Assembly (NCBI GenBank): GCA_011525665.1
Contig: WYAU01000008.1
Span: forward strand, 54,111-118,110
DNA: 64,000 nucleotides
Direction of reading: 5' to 3'
Origin: Candidatus Brocadia sp.
Lineage (GTDB): Bacteria > Planctomycetota > Brocadiia > Brocadiales > Brocadiaceae
Positions 25,798 through 34,149 of this stretch are shown here, in pieces (within the stretch, counting starts at the first letter, position 1; each line of letters begins with the position of its first letter). Both the position numbers and the translations under genes were made by a program. The notes below the pieces were generated by a model, which had not been told where the DNA came from, ran no database searches, and worked only from the letters and a program-made list of their open reading frames with translations.

Positions 25798-26289
25798 ATT
25801 CTTGTAAATAAAATTATCAGTTTTTAAAATTAAATCCAGCAGTCTGCTTCACTTTTATAGTGAAAGCCCTGGCGACGGGAAGATAATTGAGTTGTGCAAA
25901 ATAACGTTTTAAAGATGATACACGTTTCATACAACGGAAATTGTACCGAGGGAAATCAAATGAAAAGAAAAATCCGCACAATTTTTCTGTTTATCTTCTA
26001 ACAAACTCTGTGATTACGGCTTTTTCTGCAGGAGCAGAATTGTTACTTTTCCTTGTATCTAACTCCTCCCGCTTGGTTGTTTGCGGAAGGAAAGGAGTCT
26101 CTCCTGGGGATATGAGAGATTATTGTTTGCAATAGTAAACGTTTATTTTTGTAAACGTTTACTATTTAAAACATTTCCCAAAAAAATGTCAATACAAAAA
26201 TTCAAAAATTTCTTTCGATTCATTGTTACGGATCTCATCCGCAAGGGTAAGCGATGTCCAATCATCATTTTATCAGTGAAATTTAAACA
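25798..26289. other. Intergenic region upstream of the glycan operon
   Basis: No convincing gene. It should hold the promoter for pseB and the rest of the operon. Seen here are the paired palindromes at 26131-26166 and a short inverted repeat TTCACTnnnnnnAGTGAA at about 25851-25865 just upstream of pseB. A 64-codon plus-strand frame (25941-26135) shows no family resemblance and was not accepted. Confidence 0.5.
26131..26166. promoter_or_regulatory. Perfect inverted repeat made of two TAAACGTTTA palindromes
   Basis: Two 15-base arms (AATAGTAAACGTTTA and its exact complement) are separated by six bases (TTTTTG). Each arm contains the self-complementary decamer TAAACGTTTA (26136-26145 and 26152-26161), with centres 16 bp apart. 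This could be a transcription hairpin, but the internal palindromes and regular spacing also suit a pair of operators bound by a dimeric repressor. It lies about 340 bases upstream of pseB. Confidence 0.6.
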
Positions 26290-26364
26290 CTATACGACAC
26301 GTTCTTTTATGGTCTTTATTACATCATCAATATTAACTCTTAATGCAGATATTATTCCATGCAC
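26290..26364 (-). pseudogene. TumE copy with a large in-frame internal deletion
   Basis: From the GTG at 26364 the frame encodes only 24 residues: the first nine match the start of the intact TumE (18633) and the last fifteen match its end (VNIDDVIKTIKERVV against VSINDVIKTMKESIK). The central 89 residues, including the conserved HWQ and HHRH regions, are missing. The protein cannot be a functional toxin. Confidence 0.75.
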
Positions 26365-26534
26365 CTTTTTAACTCCTCATATTTTTCTTCAAATTCTTTA
26401 CAACGGCTCCTATAATATTCTGCCTTACTCAATGCCTTATCCAGAAGCATCGCCATTATTTCTTTGTTTGAGATAATTTCCATCAAGTCACCTGGCAATT
26501 CAATTTTTATTTCCTTTGAAACCATTTTTTCCAT
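26352..26534 (-). CDS. Shortened paralogue of the TumE companion protein
   Basis: A 60-residue protein whose N-terminal 42 or so residues and last eight match the 102-residue protein at 18621-18929, with exactly 42 central residues removed in frame. At the junction both copies share GAAAAATATG, which occurs twice in the long version, so deletion between short direct repeats is the likely cause. The N-terminal KEIKIELPGDL segment is kept, so it may still bind DNA or a partner. It overlaps the TumE remnant as the long pair does. Confidence 0.6.
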   Translation of the reverse strand: MEKMVSKEIKIELPGDLMEIISNKEIMAMLLDKALSKAEYYRSRCKEFEEKYEELKRCME

Positions 26535-26649
26535 AATTTAACCCCCTTTTCATCTCTACCGAGATATGCCCAGACCATTTTAATCTGTCCATTTATATTT
26601 TTACATCACACGAATTACCATAACCTTTTGGTTATCTAAGGGATTTTGA

Positions 26650-27138
26650 TTAATACACTTCCATCATCCACGGGATATCTTCGCTCGCAAAGCGGACAAT
26701 GGATTCTGTCATATAATTATACTCTGTCCTGAACTGTTCATAATGAGATAATTCCATGTCAGCAAGTGTTTTAAAAATCTTTTGATCATTCTCATCAACC
26801 GAGATTTCCAAGGCCTTCTTGTAAAAATTGTAAGCCCGCCATTCCGTGTCCATAATAATCTTAATGGCCTCCCCAAATGATGCCGTCCTGTGCGGGATTT
26901 CAGGTCGGATGATCTTCCATTCCCCGGATTCTTGCATGACGGGTGATTGCTGAAATTTTTCCTGATAATACGACAGAAGACACTCATAGTGTCGTAGCTC
27001 AATGGCAGCCATGACCTCAAATTTTAAGCGCGCTCCCCTGTCTTCCATCTGGAGTGCAAGATGGGAGTAAAACCGGCTTGCCTTTACTTCTTCTGAAATC
27101 GCCGTTTCTAAAATACTTTTGATATCATTCATCATCAT
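26650..27138 (-). CDS. Ferritin-like/rubrerythrin-type diiron protein
   Basis: A 162-residue four-helix protein. Metal ligands are visible as two E-x6-Y plus E-x-x-H sets: ISEEVKASRFYSHL and AIELRHYECL in the first pair of helices, DTEWRAYNFYKKAL and DMELSHYEQF in the second. This pattern is that of the ferritin-like VIO1-type/rubrerythrin family without a rubredoxin tail. Family members bind iron or detoxify peroxide; the exact role is unknown. It is followed by the shortened TumE module and preceded by the YbaK-like gene. Confidence 0.8.
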   Translation of the reverse strand: MMMNDIKSILETAISEEVKASRFYSHLALQMEDRGARLKFEVMAAIELRHYECLLSYYQEKFQQSPVMQESGEWKIIRPEIPHRTASFGEAIKIIMDTEWRAYNFYKKALEISVDENDQKIFKTLADMELSHYEQFRTEYNYMTESIVRFASEDIPWMMEVY

Positions 27139-27214
27139 GTAATTTTCACCCCTGCAATTGGCCGCAGATACACGCCGATAAACACAGATAAAAAACCTCT
27201 GTGGTTTGCAGCCT

Positions 27215-27682
27215 TTAGGTTTCAGTTGAAAACTCCATTACCTTCGGTTTCACCAGCCTCTCGAAATCCTTGTATGCCATCCTGACCAGTTCCCTGTGTG
27301 AACCCGCGTTGAATGCTATCTCCTCGTCTTCTGTCAAACTTTTCGCCACAAAAACGTCCATTCCATAAAGATTCCCAAAAGGTGGCATGGCGCCAACTTC
27401 ACATTCAGGAAACAAATCCTTGAATTCCTTTTCATCGGCAATTTCAGCCTTACCTGACCCCGCAGACGTCTTCAAACGGTCAAAATCCACTTTGCTGGAA
27501 GCCGGAAGAACAGCCATAGCCATTTTTCCATCGATTTTCACCATAACCGTCTTAGCCAAATCCTTTCCCGGAATATGGGCAGAGGTTGCAGTTTCCCGGG
27601 CAGTAAAGGCGCGGGAGTGGCTGATAACGACGTACCTGATGTTATGGCTGTCCAGGAATTCTTTTAATATCTTCACCGGCAT
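27215..27682 (-). CDS. YbaK/ProX-type aminoacyl-tRNA deacylase
   Basis: A 155-residue single-domain YbaK/EbsC-family protein. The conserved segments are GKDLAKTVMVKIDGKMAMAV with the catalytic-type Lys, PASSKVDFDRLK and the glycine-rich VGAMPPFGNLYGMDVF. Such proteins hydrolyse mischarged aminoacyl-tRNA (for example Cys- or Ala-tRNAPro) in trans. It is monocistronic by spacing. Confidence 0.88.
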   Translation of the reverse strand: MPVKILKEFLDSHNIRYVVISHSRAFTARETATSAHIPGKDLAKTVMVKIDGKMAMAVLPASSKVDFDRLKTSAGSGKAEIADEKEFKDLFPECEVGAMPPFGNLYGMDVFVAKSLTEDEEIAFNAGSHRELVRMAYKDFERLVKPKVMEFSTET

Positions 27683-27747
27683 AGAAGGACCTCCTTCCCA
27701 ATATAATGTTTCTCACGTGTTCAAAAATTCCTTATTGATCGGCGCGC

Positions 27748-27827
27748 GATGTTTCGGTGTGTCCCCACGACGAAACGTCCGTGCCTTACCACGTTATTTT
27801 GTTTCGGTGAGAGGACTCACCGAAACA
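27748..27827. repeat. Pair of related hairpins (GTTTCGGTG family)
   Basis: The perfect hairpin 27800-27827 has a 12-base stem (TGTTTCGGTGAG pairing with CTCACCGAAACA) and a four-base loop. Just before it, 27748-27779 contains an imperfect version (GATGTTTCG ... CGAAACGTC). Neither is followed by a T-run on the plus strand. They lie between the divergently spaced YbaK-like and flavin reductase genes and may be a repeat pair or a terminator for the flavin reductase gene on the minus strand. Confidence 0.5.
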
Positions 27828-27910
27828 TCTAAGATATTTTCATGTTTTCAGGGTACCACAAAAGCAGCATGATGGCGGTGGTGAACTATAGTAAACACAA
27901 AAAGAAAGTT

Positions 27911-27978
27911 GTCATTGCAACGGCATTAGCCCGAAACAATCTAACCCATGAGATTGCTTTGCTGTCGCTCGCAATGAC
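27911..27978. repeat. Short palindromic element with GTCATTGC ends
   Basis: A 68-bp element bounded by the inverted octamer GTCATTGC / GCAATGAC, with GAAACAATCTAACCCATGAGATTGC inside in shortened form (AATCT...AGATT inverted pair). Elements with these ends and an AGATTGCTT core are found scattered through many bacterial genomes. It occupies the gap upstream of the YbaK-like gene and downstream of the flavin reductase gene. Confidence 0.6.
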
Positions 27979-28023
27979 TATTACATGTCAACCTGGTTAA
28001 GACGTTTACTCTATCATCCCGCA

Positions 28024-28599
28024 TCAATGACTTTTCACCTGCTTTCCGATAGAGAATGCCTTGCCAAGATATTGTCCAATTCCATAATACGCTCGATTTT
28101 CCGGAGCATATAAGACCGGATGAACTTTTTCTATATCAAGGCTCCCATTCTCTCCCAGCGCTGATTCTTCAGCCTTCACATCCAAAATCTCCCCAATAAA
28201 CTGGGTATGTAGTCCTATTTCAAGGGTATGAATCAATTTACACTCCAGAACAAACGGAAACTCCTTAATATACGGGGCATCGACAAGGTCACTCTTAACC
28301 GCGGTAAGTCCGGCAACGGAAAGCTTGTCTTCCTTTCCTCCTGACGCAATTCCAAAATAATCAGCCTCCTTTATATGGGTTTCAGAAGGAATATTTACCG
28401 TAAAGGCCTTTCGCTCTGTGATATTTCCATACGTATAGGTGGCCTTCCTGACAGAAACTGCAACCGCAGGAGGACTGGAACAACACAACCCCCCCCATGC
28501 CACGTTCATCGCATTCGGCTTTCCGGATTTATCGTAGGTTCCCACAATAAAGACCGGTGTTGGATATACTACGGTTTTTGCACCCAAAGATTTTTTCAT
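28024..28599 (-). CDS. Flavin reductase-like (flavoredoxin-type) protein
   Basis: A 191-residue FMN-binding split-barrel protein of the flavin_reduct family: [20 protein letters not shown] at the N-terminus, [14 protein letters not shown] with the flavin-contact stretch, and [18 protein letters not shown]. Members bind FMN and act as flavoredoxins or NAD(P)H:flavin reductases in electron transfer. The electron partner is not evident from the neighbours. The start at 28599 has ATGGAGAAAGATC upstream, a reasonable ribosome binding site. Confidence 0.85.
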   Translation of the reverse strand: MKKSLGAKTVVYPTPVFIVGTYDKSGKPNAMNVAWGGLCCSSPPAVAVSVRKATYTYGNITERKAFTVNIPSETHIKEADYFGIASGGKEDKLSVAGLTAVKSDLVDAPYIKEFPFVLECKLIHTLEIGLHTQFIGEILDVKAEESALGENGSLDIEKVHPVLYAPENRAYYGIGQYLGKAFSIGKQVKSH

Positions 28600-28902
28600 G
28601 ATCTTTCTCCATGTTTTGAGTAATTATCAAATTGAGCTTGATTTTCCGAGTAATATATTACAATAATTAAGTGACAGGATAAATTACAATTTTTAATTTT
28701 ATGATAAGGAATTTTTATTTTATTTATGCGGATTCGCGGTAGGATAGGTTAATCGGAGCGCCCCACCCCTGAGTGCCTGCCCAGGAGGGATTGAGGGGTG
28801 GGTATTGTGAAGGCGGACTTCGTCGTGAGTTCAGTCGAACGATTCGGCGTAAAAAACCAACGCCCTAATCCACCCTTATACGCATACCCTGAAAGAACGG
28901 TC
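28600..28902. other. Intergenic region between the flavin reductase and dnaE genes
   Basis: It contains divergent start regions for both genes. CCCACCCCT at 28762-28770 can pair with AGGGGTGGG at 28794-28802, and 28821-28842 is a 22-base repeat related (three differences) to the reverse complement of 63830-63851. A GTG-started extension of dnaE across 28798-28902 is possible but was rejected because it runs through these repeats. Confidence 0.5.
28821..28842 (-). repeat. 22-bp dispersed repeat, copy 1
   Basis: On the minus strand this reads TCGTTCGACTGAACTCACGA followed by CG, matching 63830-63851 at 19 of 22 positions. It lies between the promoter region and the start of dnaE. Short segments of this type are widely scattered in genomes; origin unknown. 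Confidence 0.5.
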
Positions 28903-31900
28903 ATGAGCAAAGATAATTTTATCCACCTTCATGTTCACAGTGAATATAGCCTCCTTGACGGCGCCTGCAAAATTCATGACCTCGTGGACAGGGCTGTCCA
29001 GATGAAGATGCCCGCCCTTGCCCTGACCGATCACGGAAACATGTTCGGCGCCGTGGAATTTTACGAAACTGCAAAGTCCAGGGGGATAAGGCCTATTCTG
29101 GGTTATGAGGCGTATGTGGCACAGGGTAGCCGTTTTGATAAAGAATCGAAAAACGGCAAAGAGACGCTCACTCATATCACACTCCTCGCGAAAAATAACG
29201 AAGGCTATCGCAATCTTTTAAAGCTCACCACATCAGCATATCTTGAGGGTTTTTACTATAAACCAAGGATCGATAAGACACTTCTCAAGACACATTCCCG
29301 GGGACTTATTTGTCTCAGCGGCTGTATGACCTCGGAAATCAATCGTTATCTGGTAAATAATCGCTTGGAAGAGGCCGTGAAAGTGGCAAAGGAATACAAG
29401 GATATCTTTGGTCCGGATCATTTTTTCTTAGAAGTTCAAAATAATGGAATCGAACAACAGTCTAGATTAGTATCAGAAGCGGCAGAAATAGGAAAAAAAT
29501 TAAACATCCCCCTCGTTGCAACGAATGACATTCATTACATGAATATGGACGATGCGACAGCCCACGATGCCCTGCTGTGTATCAATACGGGGAAGCACCT
29601 GTCAGACGTTCAAAGGCTGCGTTTCGGAACGAATGAATTTTACTTTAAAAATTTTCAGGAAATGTACACGGTCTTTCAACACATACCGGAGGCCATTGAA
29701 AATACGGTAAAAATTGCCGAACGCTGCAACGTGGAAATGGCCTTCGGGAAGATGCACCTCCCTAAATTCATCGCGCCAAATGGCATGTCCAACTGCGCCT
29801 ATCTGAGAAAACTCTGCGAGGAAGGTGCAGTCCAAAAATACGGTTCCGTCACGCAGAATATCCGTGAGCGTCTGGATTATGAGCTTAAAGTTATCGAAAG
29901 CACGGGATTTGTGGACTATTTCCTGATTGTGTGGGACTTTATCCATTTTGCCGTGCAGCATCGCATTCCCGCCACAGGGCGCGGCTCCGGGGCAGGGAGT
30001 CTGGTTGCCTATGTGCTCAATATTACCAATATCGACCCCATCGAAAACGATTTATTGTTTGAGAGGTTCCTGAATGCGGAGAGAATCTCCATGCCCGATC
30101 TGGATATCGACTTCTGTGCGGAAGGCCGTGAGAAGGTCATCCAATACGTCCGGGGAAAGTACGGCGGCGACAGTAACGTTGCCCAGATCATTACCTTTGG
30201 GACGATGAAGGCGAAGGCCGTTATCCGGGATGTGGGACGGGTAATGAACATTCCTCTTTCCGAGGTGGACAAGGTAGCCAAACTTATCCCCAATACCCTC
30301 AATATAACCTTAAAGCAGGCGCTGGAGCAGGAACCGGCACTCAAGGCACTGTATGAGAATGAAAAACACATCCATGAATTGTTTGACATTTCCCAAAAAC
30401 TGGAAGGATTGTGCCGCCACGCATCCGTGCACGCGGCGGGCATCGTAATTTCGGATGAACCATTGACCGAATACGTCCCGCTGGCAAAAAATGGAGACGT
30501 GGTTACCACTCAGTTTTACGATGAAATACTGGTAGATAAGATCGGGCTGTTGAAGGCGGATTTTCTCGGTGTTCGGAAGCTAACGGTTATTGACAAAACC
30601 CTCAAGCTAATCCGGGAAACTACCGGGGAGGATATCGATCTTGCCAAGATTCCCATGGATGACAGAAAGACCTACGAATTGTTATCCCGTGGAGATGTAA
30701 AGGGTGTCTTTCAGGTAGAAACCAGCCGCGGATTCAAGGAGTTATTAAAAAAGCTAAAACCGGACAAATTTGCGGATATCTTACCGCTGGTGGCCTTATA
30801 CCGGCCGGGCCCCCTGCAGAGCGGCATGGTGGACTCCTTCATTAACCGAAAGCATGGAAAAGAGGAGGTCGCCTACCTTCACCCTTCCCTTGAACCTATC
30901 CTGAAAGAGACTTACGGCGTAATCTTATACCAGGAGCAGGTCATGCGTATTGCAAACCGGTTGGCCGGGTTTACCCTGAATCAGGCCGATAACCTTCGCA
31001 AGGCCATGGGAAAGAAGAAACCCGAGATCATGGCAAAATTCAAAGACCAATTTATCAACGGCGCTGTGGCGAATGGGATCCCGAAGGAAATCGCCATAAG
31101 CATATTCGAATTGATGGAATACTTCGCCGGATACGGCTTCAACAAGTCCCACTCCGCTGCCTATGCGGTAATTACTTATCAAACCGCTTACCTGAAGACG
31201 AATTATCCTGTTCAGTATATGGTCGCCCAGCTCAGTTGTGAAAAACAGAACATGGATAAGATAGTGGACTATATCGAGGACTGCCGATACATGGGTATCG
31301 ACGTCCTTCCCCCTGATATTAATGAAAGTCAGAACGACTTTACCATTTCCGAAGGGAACAAGATACGGTTTGGACTGGGGGCAATCAAGAATGTGGGTGA
31401 CAAGGCCATTGAGTCTATAATTCAGTCCAGAAACAAGGGGGGGCAGTACACTTCAATCCAGGATGTATGCAAGCGGGTTGATCTGCGTGTTGTCAACAAA
31501 CAGGTAATCGAATCATTAATCAGATCAGGGTGTTTCGATTCTCTGGATGACCATCGGGCAAGACTTCTCGCCGGGCTCGACGCCTCTATGGAATTAGGCA
31601 GTATTGTAAGTAAGGATAGACGCAAGGGTCAAAAGTCTCTGTTCGACCTCTCCAGCAGTTTGAATTTAACCGGAGGTATGAATTTATCCCCTGTGGAACG
31701 ATGGTCTGAAAAGCAAATACGCCAGGCAGAAAAGGAAAGCCTGGGTTTCTATTTGAGTTCGCATCCCTTACATGCCTATAAGGAAAAAATCAAACAGTTA
31801 TCCACGGTATCTTCCGCAGAAATCGCCGAACATGCCGAGGGGGAAGAAGTGATTATCAGCGGTATCATTGCCAACCTCAAACCGAGCACCACCAAACGGG

Positions 31901-32364
31901 GCGATCCCATGATGTATGTCACCCTGGAAGACATGAAGGGTGCAACTGAATGTGTTATCTTTAGCAAGGAAATGAAGGCGTATCAGTCGCTGTTAAATGT
32001 TGATGAAGTCGTTTTCGTAAGGGGACAGATCGGTTTCCAGAGTACTGCCCCGTCGGTGAGGATAAAAGAAATTATAGCGGAAAAGGATGCGTTCAGGCGC
32101 CTTGCAAAGTGTATAACTATCCGGTTTGAAGCATCCCGCTACGAAGAAGCAAAGTTACTGGGGCTCAGGGAAATTATAAAGAAGCACTCCGGCACGTGCC
32201 CGCTCTTTTTTGAAATCAGCACTGCAGAACAGGGTAACGTTTACATCAAGGCCTCCAGTCAGTATTTCGTGTCCATATCGGATACCTTCCTGTCCAATAT
32301 TCGGGAACTTTTCAGCCCCGAATCATGCCCGCTCAATCAGGCAGAACTGCTTGCATTAGTTTGA
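28903..32364 (+). CDS. dnaE: DNA polymerase III alpha subunit
   Basis: A 1153-residue C-family replicative polymerase, close to the usual 1160. The N-terminal PHP domain begins FIHLHVHSEYSLLDG; the palm domain carries the catalytic aspartates in PDLDIDFCAEGREKVI; the tau/beta-binding thumb and fingers follow (GFNKSHSAAYAVITYQTAYL); an OB-fold domain is seen near residue 1000 (EVIISGIIANLKPSTTKRG). The start at 28903 (MSKDNFIHLH) fits the family; an earlier GTG at 28798 adds 35 residues of unlike composition. The gene stands alone, 560 bases from the next gene. Confidence 0.96.
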   Translation: MSKDNFIHLHVHSEYSLLDGACKIHDLVDRAVQMKMPALALTDHGNMFGAVEFYETAKSRGIRPILGYEAYVAQGSRFDKESKNGKETLTHITLLAKNNEGYRNLLKLTTSAYLEGFYYKPRIDKTLLKTHSRGLICLSGCMTSEINRYLVNNRLEEAVKVAKEYKDIFGPDHFFLEVQNNGIEQQSRLVSEAAEIGKKLNIPLVATNDIHYMNMDDATAHDALLCINTGKHLSDVQRLRFGTNEFYFKNFQEMYTVFQHIPEAIENTVKIAERCNVEMAFGKMHLPKFIAPNGMSNCAYLRKLCEEGAVQKYGSVTQNIRERLDYELKVIESTGFVDYFLIVWDFIHFAVQHRIPATGRGSGAGSLVAYVLNITNIDPIENDLLFERFLNAERISMPDLDIDFCAEGREKVIQYVRGKYGGDSNVAQIITFGTMKAKAVIRDVGRVMNIPLSEVDKVAKLIPNTLNITLKQALEQEPALKALYENEKHIHELFDISQKLEGLCRHASVHAAGIVISDEPLTEYVPLAKNGDVVTTQFYDEILVDKIGLLKADFLGVRKLTVIDKTLKLIRETTGEDIDLAKIPMDDRKTYELLSRGDVKGVFQVETSRGFKELLKKLKPDKFADILPLVALYRPGPLQSGMVDSFINRKHGKEEVAYLHPSLEPILKETYGVILYQEQVMRIANRLAGFTLNQADNLRKAMGKKKPEIMAKFKDQFINGAVANGIPKEIAISIFELMEYFAGYGFNKSHSAAYAVITYQTAYLKTNYPVQYMVAQLSCEKQNMDKIVDYIEDCRYMGIDVLPPDINESQNDFTISEGNKIRFGLGAIKNVGDKAIESIIQSRNKGGQYTSIQDVCKRVDLRVVNKQVIESLIRSGCFDSLDDHRARLLAGLDASMELGSIVSKDRRKGQKSLFDLSSSLNLTGGMNLSPVERWSEKQIRQAEKESLGFYLSSHPLHAYKEKIKQLSTVSSAEIAEHAEGEEVIISGIIANLKPSTTKRGDPMMYVTLEDMKGATECVIFSKEMKAYQSLLNVDEVVFVRGQIGFQSTAPSVRIKEIIAEKDAFRRLAKCITIRFEASRYEEAKLLGLREIIKKHSGTCPLFFEISTAEQGNVYIKASSQYFVSISDTFLSNIRELFSPESCPLNQAELLALV

Positions 32365-32946
32365 TTTGGCAGGCGATGCCCTGCCCTACATAAAAATTGT
32401 ATGGATAGCAAGCGTAGGGTGCGTCCCATGCGCCAATTCATAGTGAAACATAAGGACGATGCTAGAACATCGAAGGCAAAAATAGATGGCGGCACATATT
32501 TTTTACCGTAAACACCTATCGTCTCGTCGTAAGCAAATTTTACAGATCAGGGAAATTGCGGAAAAGGAAGATTTCAGAAAAATATTGGCTACGGTACCGG
32601 GTCGCAAACCGATACCTGACGATGAACTATAGGTTTTGGCTAACAATCCGTTCCACTTGACGCTTTAACGCCATGCGGCCTGCAAGGAGCCGCAAGCAAC
32701 ACCCATCGCGCAAGTAATCGGAGGCGTACACTCCGATCAAATGAAAATTCTTCTTCAGGAAGTTTTCACACTCCCAAGCCTCCTCTGCCTTTGATGGCTG
32801 GGATTTTGTCTCGGCTTTATTGCACTATGGAATCCCTTAAAAGTATTTGACCTGCCTTATCCATTTTGTTAAAATTATTCGTTTAAAATTCATTATTTAT
32901 TATTTCCCAAATACTGGTTTTTGGATTTTTGGAGACAAACAAACCT
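32365..32946. other. Intergenic region after dnaE
   Basis: GGCAGG/CCTGCC just after the dnaE stop (from 32369) can form a small hairpin without a T-run. TAGGGTGCGTCCCATGCGCC at about 32414 resembles a fragment of a commonly dispersed bacterial repeat. A 48-codon frame lies at 32486-32632. The remainder (32640-32900) shows no coding signal, and the AT-rich stretch before 32929 probably carries the NDK promoter. Confidence 0.45.
32486..32632 (+). CDS. Possible small protein (48 residues), uncertain
   Basis: ATG to TAG encodes MAAHIFYRKHLSSRRKQIL and then a charged tail ending GRKPIPDDEL. The tail has the look of small antitoxin or remnant sequences, but there is no clear Shine-Dalgarno, no partner gene and no recognised family. 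It may be a degraded gene end or chance. Confidence 0.2.
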   Translation: MAAHIFYRKHLSSRRKQILQIREIAEKEDFRKILATVPGRKPIPDDEL

Positions 32947-34137
32947 ATGGCGGATGAACTTGCATATGCACTGATTACTCCTTACAGTCTTTTAAAAAGC
33001 CGTACCGGCGGCATCCTGGGCCGTTTGCTTTCATTGACAAACTTAGAGATTGTAGGCGCAACGATGTTTGCGCCGAGCGATGCCTTTGTCGATAAATATT
33101 GCGCGACCATCGAAGAACAAGACTGCAAACCGGCATGGAAAAAGGTCATGACTGATTATATCAACAGTAACTTCCGCAAGGTAAACAAATTTCGAATTAC
33201 CAACCGGACGGTATTGCTTTTTTTTAAAGGCCCCCGCGCCCTTGAGAAGCTCAAGGACGATGTGATCGGGCCTATTACCAGTTTTCAGGGACATACCATC
33301 CGCGGAAGCTTTGGAGATTACGTGGAAAGTTCGGATGGTAAGGTAGAGTATTTTGAACCGGCTGTCGTATCCGCCGCAGACCAGCACACGAATGACAAAC
33401 AACTGGCCCTGTTCGCCGAATATTTGCCAACCGACGGGGGAGTTTTAGAAGACATTGTAAAATTTCCGGAAGGGGTCAGGGCGGAAACAACATTAGTGAT
33501 CCTGAAGCCCTTTGAGGAGCAAAGTCCGTTGCCGGGAAATATCATCGATATGTTTTCGAGAACAGGCTTGTTTATTGTCGGCGTAAAGCTCCTGAGGATG
33601 AGCATCACTCAGGCTGAGGAGTTTTATGGCCCTCTCATAAACATTTTCCGGGAGAAATTAAAGCCCAAACCGGGAAAGATCGCCGAAAAGCTGAAAGAAA
33701 GCTTTCAATCCGTTTTTACCTTCGAGGTGCCGGATACGATCGTTACTGGTCATGCAGAACAGCTGGCGGAACAACTGAAAGACATGAATGCCATGCATGA
33801 ATTCAATAAGATCGTGCTGTACATGACGGGGTTGGATCCGGAAAAGGCAAGTCCGGCCGACAAGAAAAGACCCGGAACCGCCCGTTGCCTCGCCCTGCTG
33901 TATCGCGGTCCTGACGCCATTTCCAAAATACGGAGCATTCTCGGTCCTACCGACTCAAAGAAGGGGGAGCCGGGCAAGGTGCGCAGGATTTACGGGGAGG
34001 ACATCATGAAAAACGCGGCGCACGCCTCAGACGCAGTGGAAAATGCCGAACGTGAGCGCAAGATTATCGGACTGTGGGATAATACAGGTCCCTGTGAGCT
34101 GAAAGAAATGATTGAAAACCATCTACGATCAAAGTAG
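32947..34137 (+). CDS. Tandem nucleoside diphosphate kinase-like protein, first domain degenerate
   Basis: A 396-residue protein with two NDK-like domains, more than twice the usual 140-150. The first (YALITPYSLLKSRTGG) lacks the active-site His: where NDK has N-x-x-H-G-S-D it reads EPAVVSAAD. The second (TTLVILKPFEEQ, then LLYRGPDAISKIRSILGPT) keeps it in MKNAAHASDAVENAERE. NDKs transfer the terminal phosphate between nucleotides through phospho-His. One active and one regulatory or structural domain is inferred. The ATG at 32947 is used; a TTG at 32929 would overlap the GGAG ribosome binding site. The MBL gene follows after 12 bases. Confidence 0.82.
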   Translation: MADELAYALITPYSLLKSRTGGILGRLLSLTNLEIVGATMFAPSDAFVDKYCATIEEQDCKPAWKKVMTDYINSNFRKVNKFRITNRTVLLFFKGPRALEKLKDDVIGPITSFQGHTIRGSFGDYVESSDGKVEYFEPAVVSAADQHTNDKQLALFAEYLPTDGGVLEDIVKFPEGVRAETTLVILKPFEEQSPLPGNIIDMFSRTGLFIVGVKLLRMSITQAEEFYGPLINIFREKLKPKPGKIAEKLKESFQSVFTFEVPDTIVTGHAEQLAEQLKDMNAMHEFNKIVLYMTGLDPEKASPADKKRPGTARCLALLYRGPDAISKIRSILGPTDSKKGEPGKVRRIYGEDIMKNAAHASDAVENAERERKIIGLWDNTGPCELKEMIENHLRSK

Positions 34138-34149
34138 GGAAAATTAGGC

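Noticed and set aside
25941..26135. A 64-codon plus-strand frame upstream of the glycan operon
   Set aside because: No family resemblance and it ends just before the palindrome pair; more likely regulatory DNA.
27748..27827. Possible CRISPR-like repeats (GTTTCGGTG units)
   Set aside because: Only two imperfect inverted units, no regular spacers and no cas genes; hairpins, not an array.
28798..28902. GTG-started N-terminal extension of dnaE
   Set aside because: It would encode 35 residues across a repeat and hairpin region; the ATG at 28903 gives the family-typical start.
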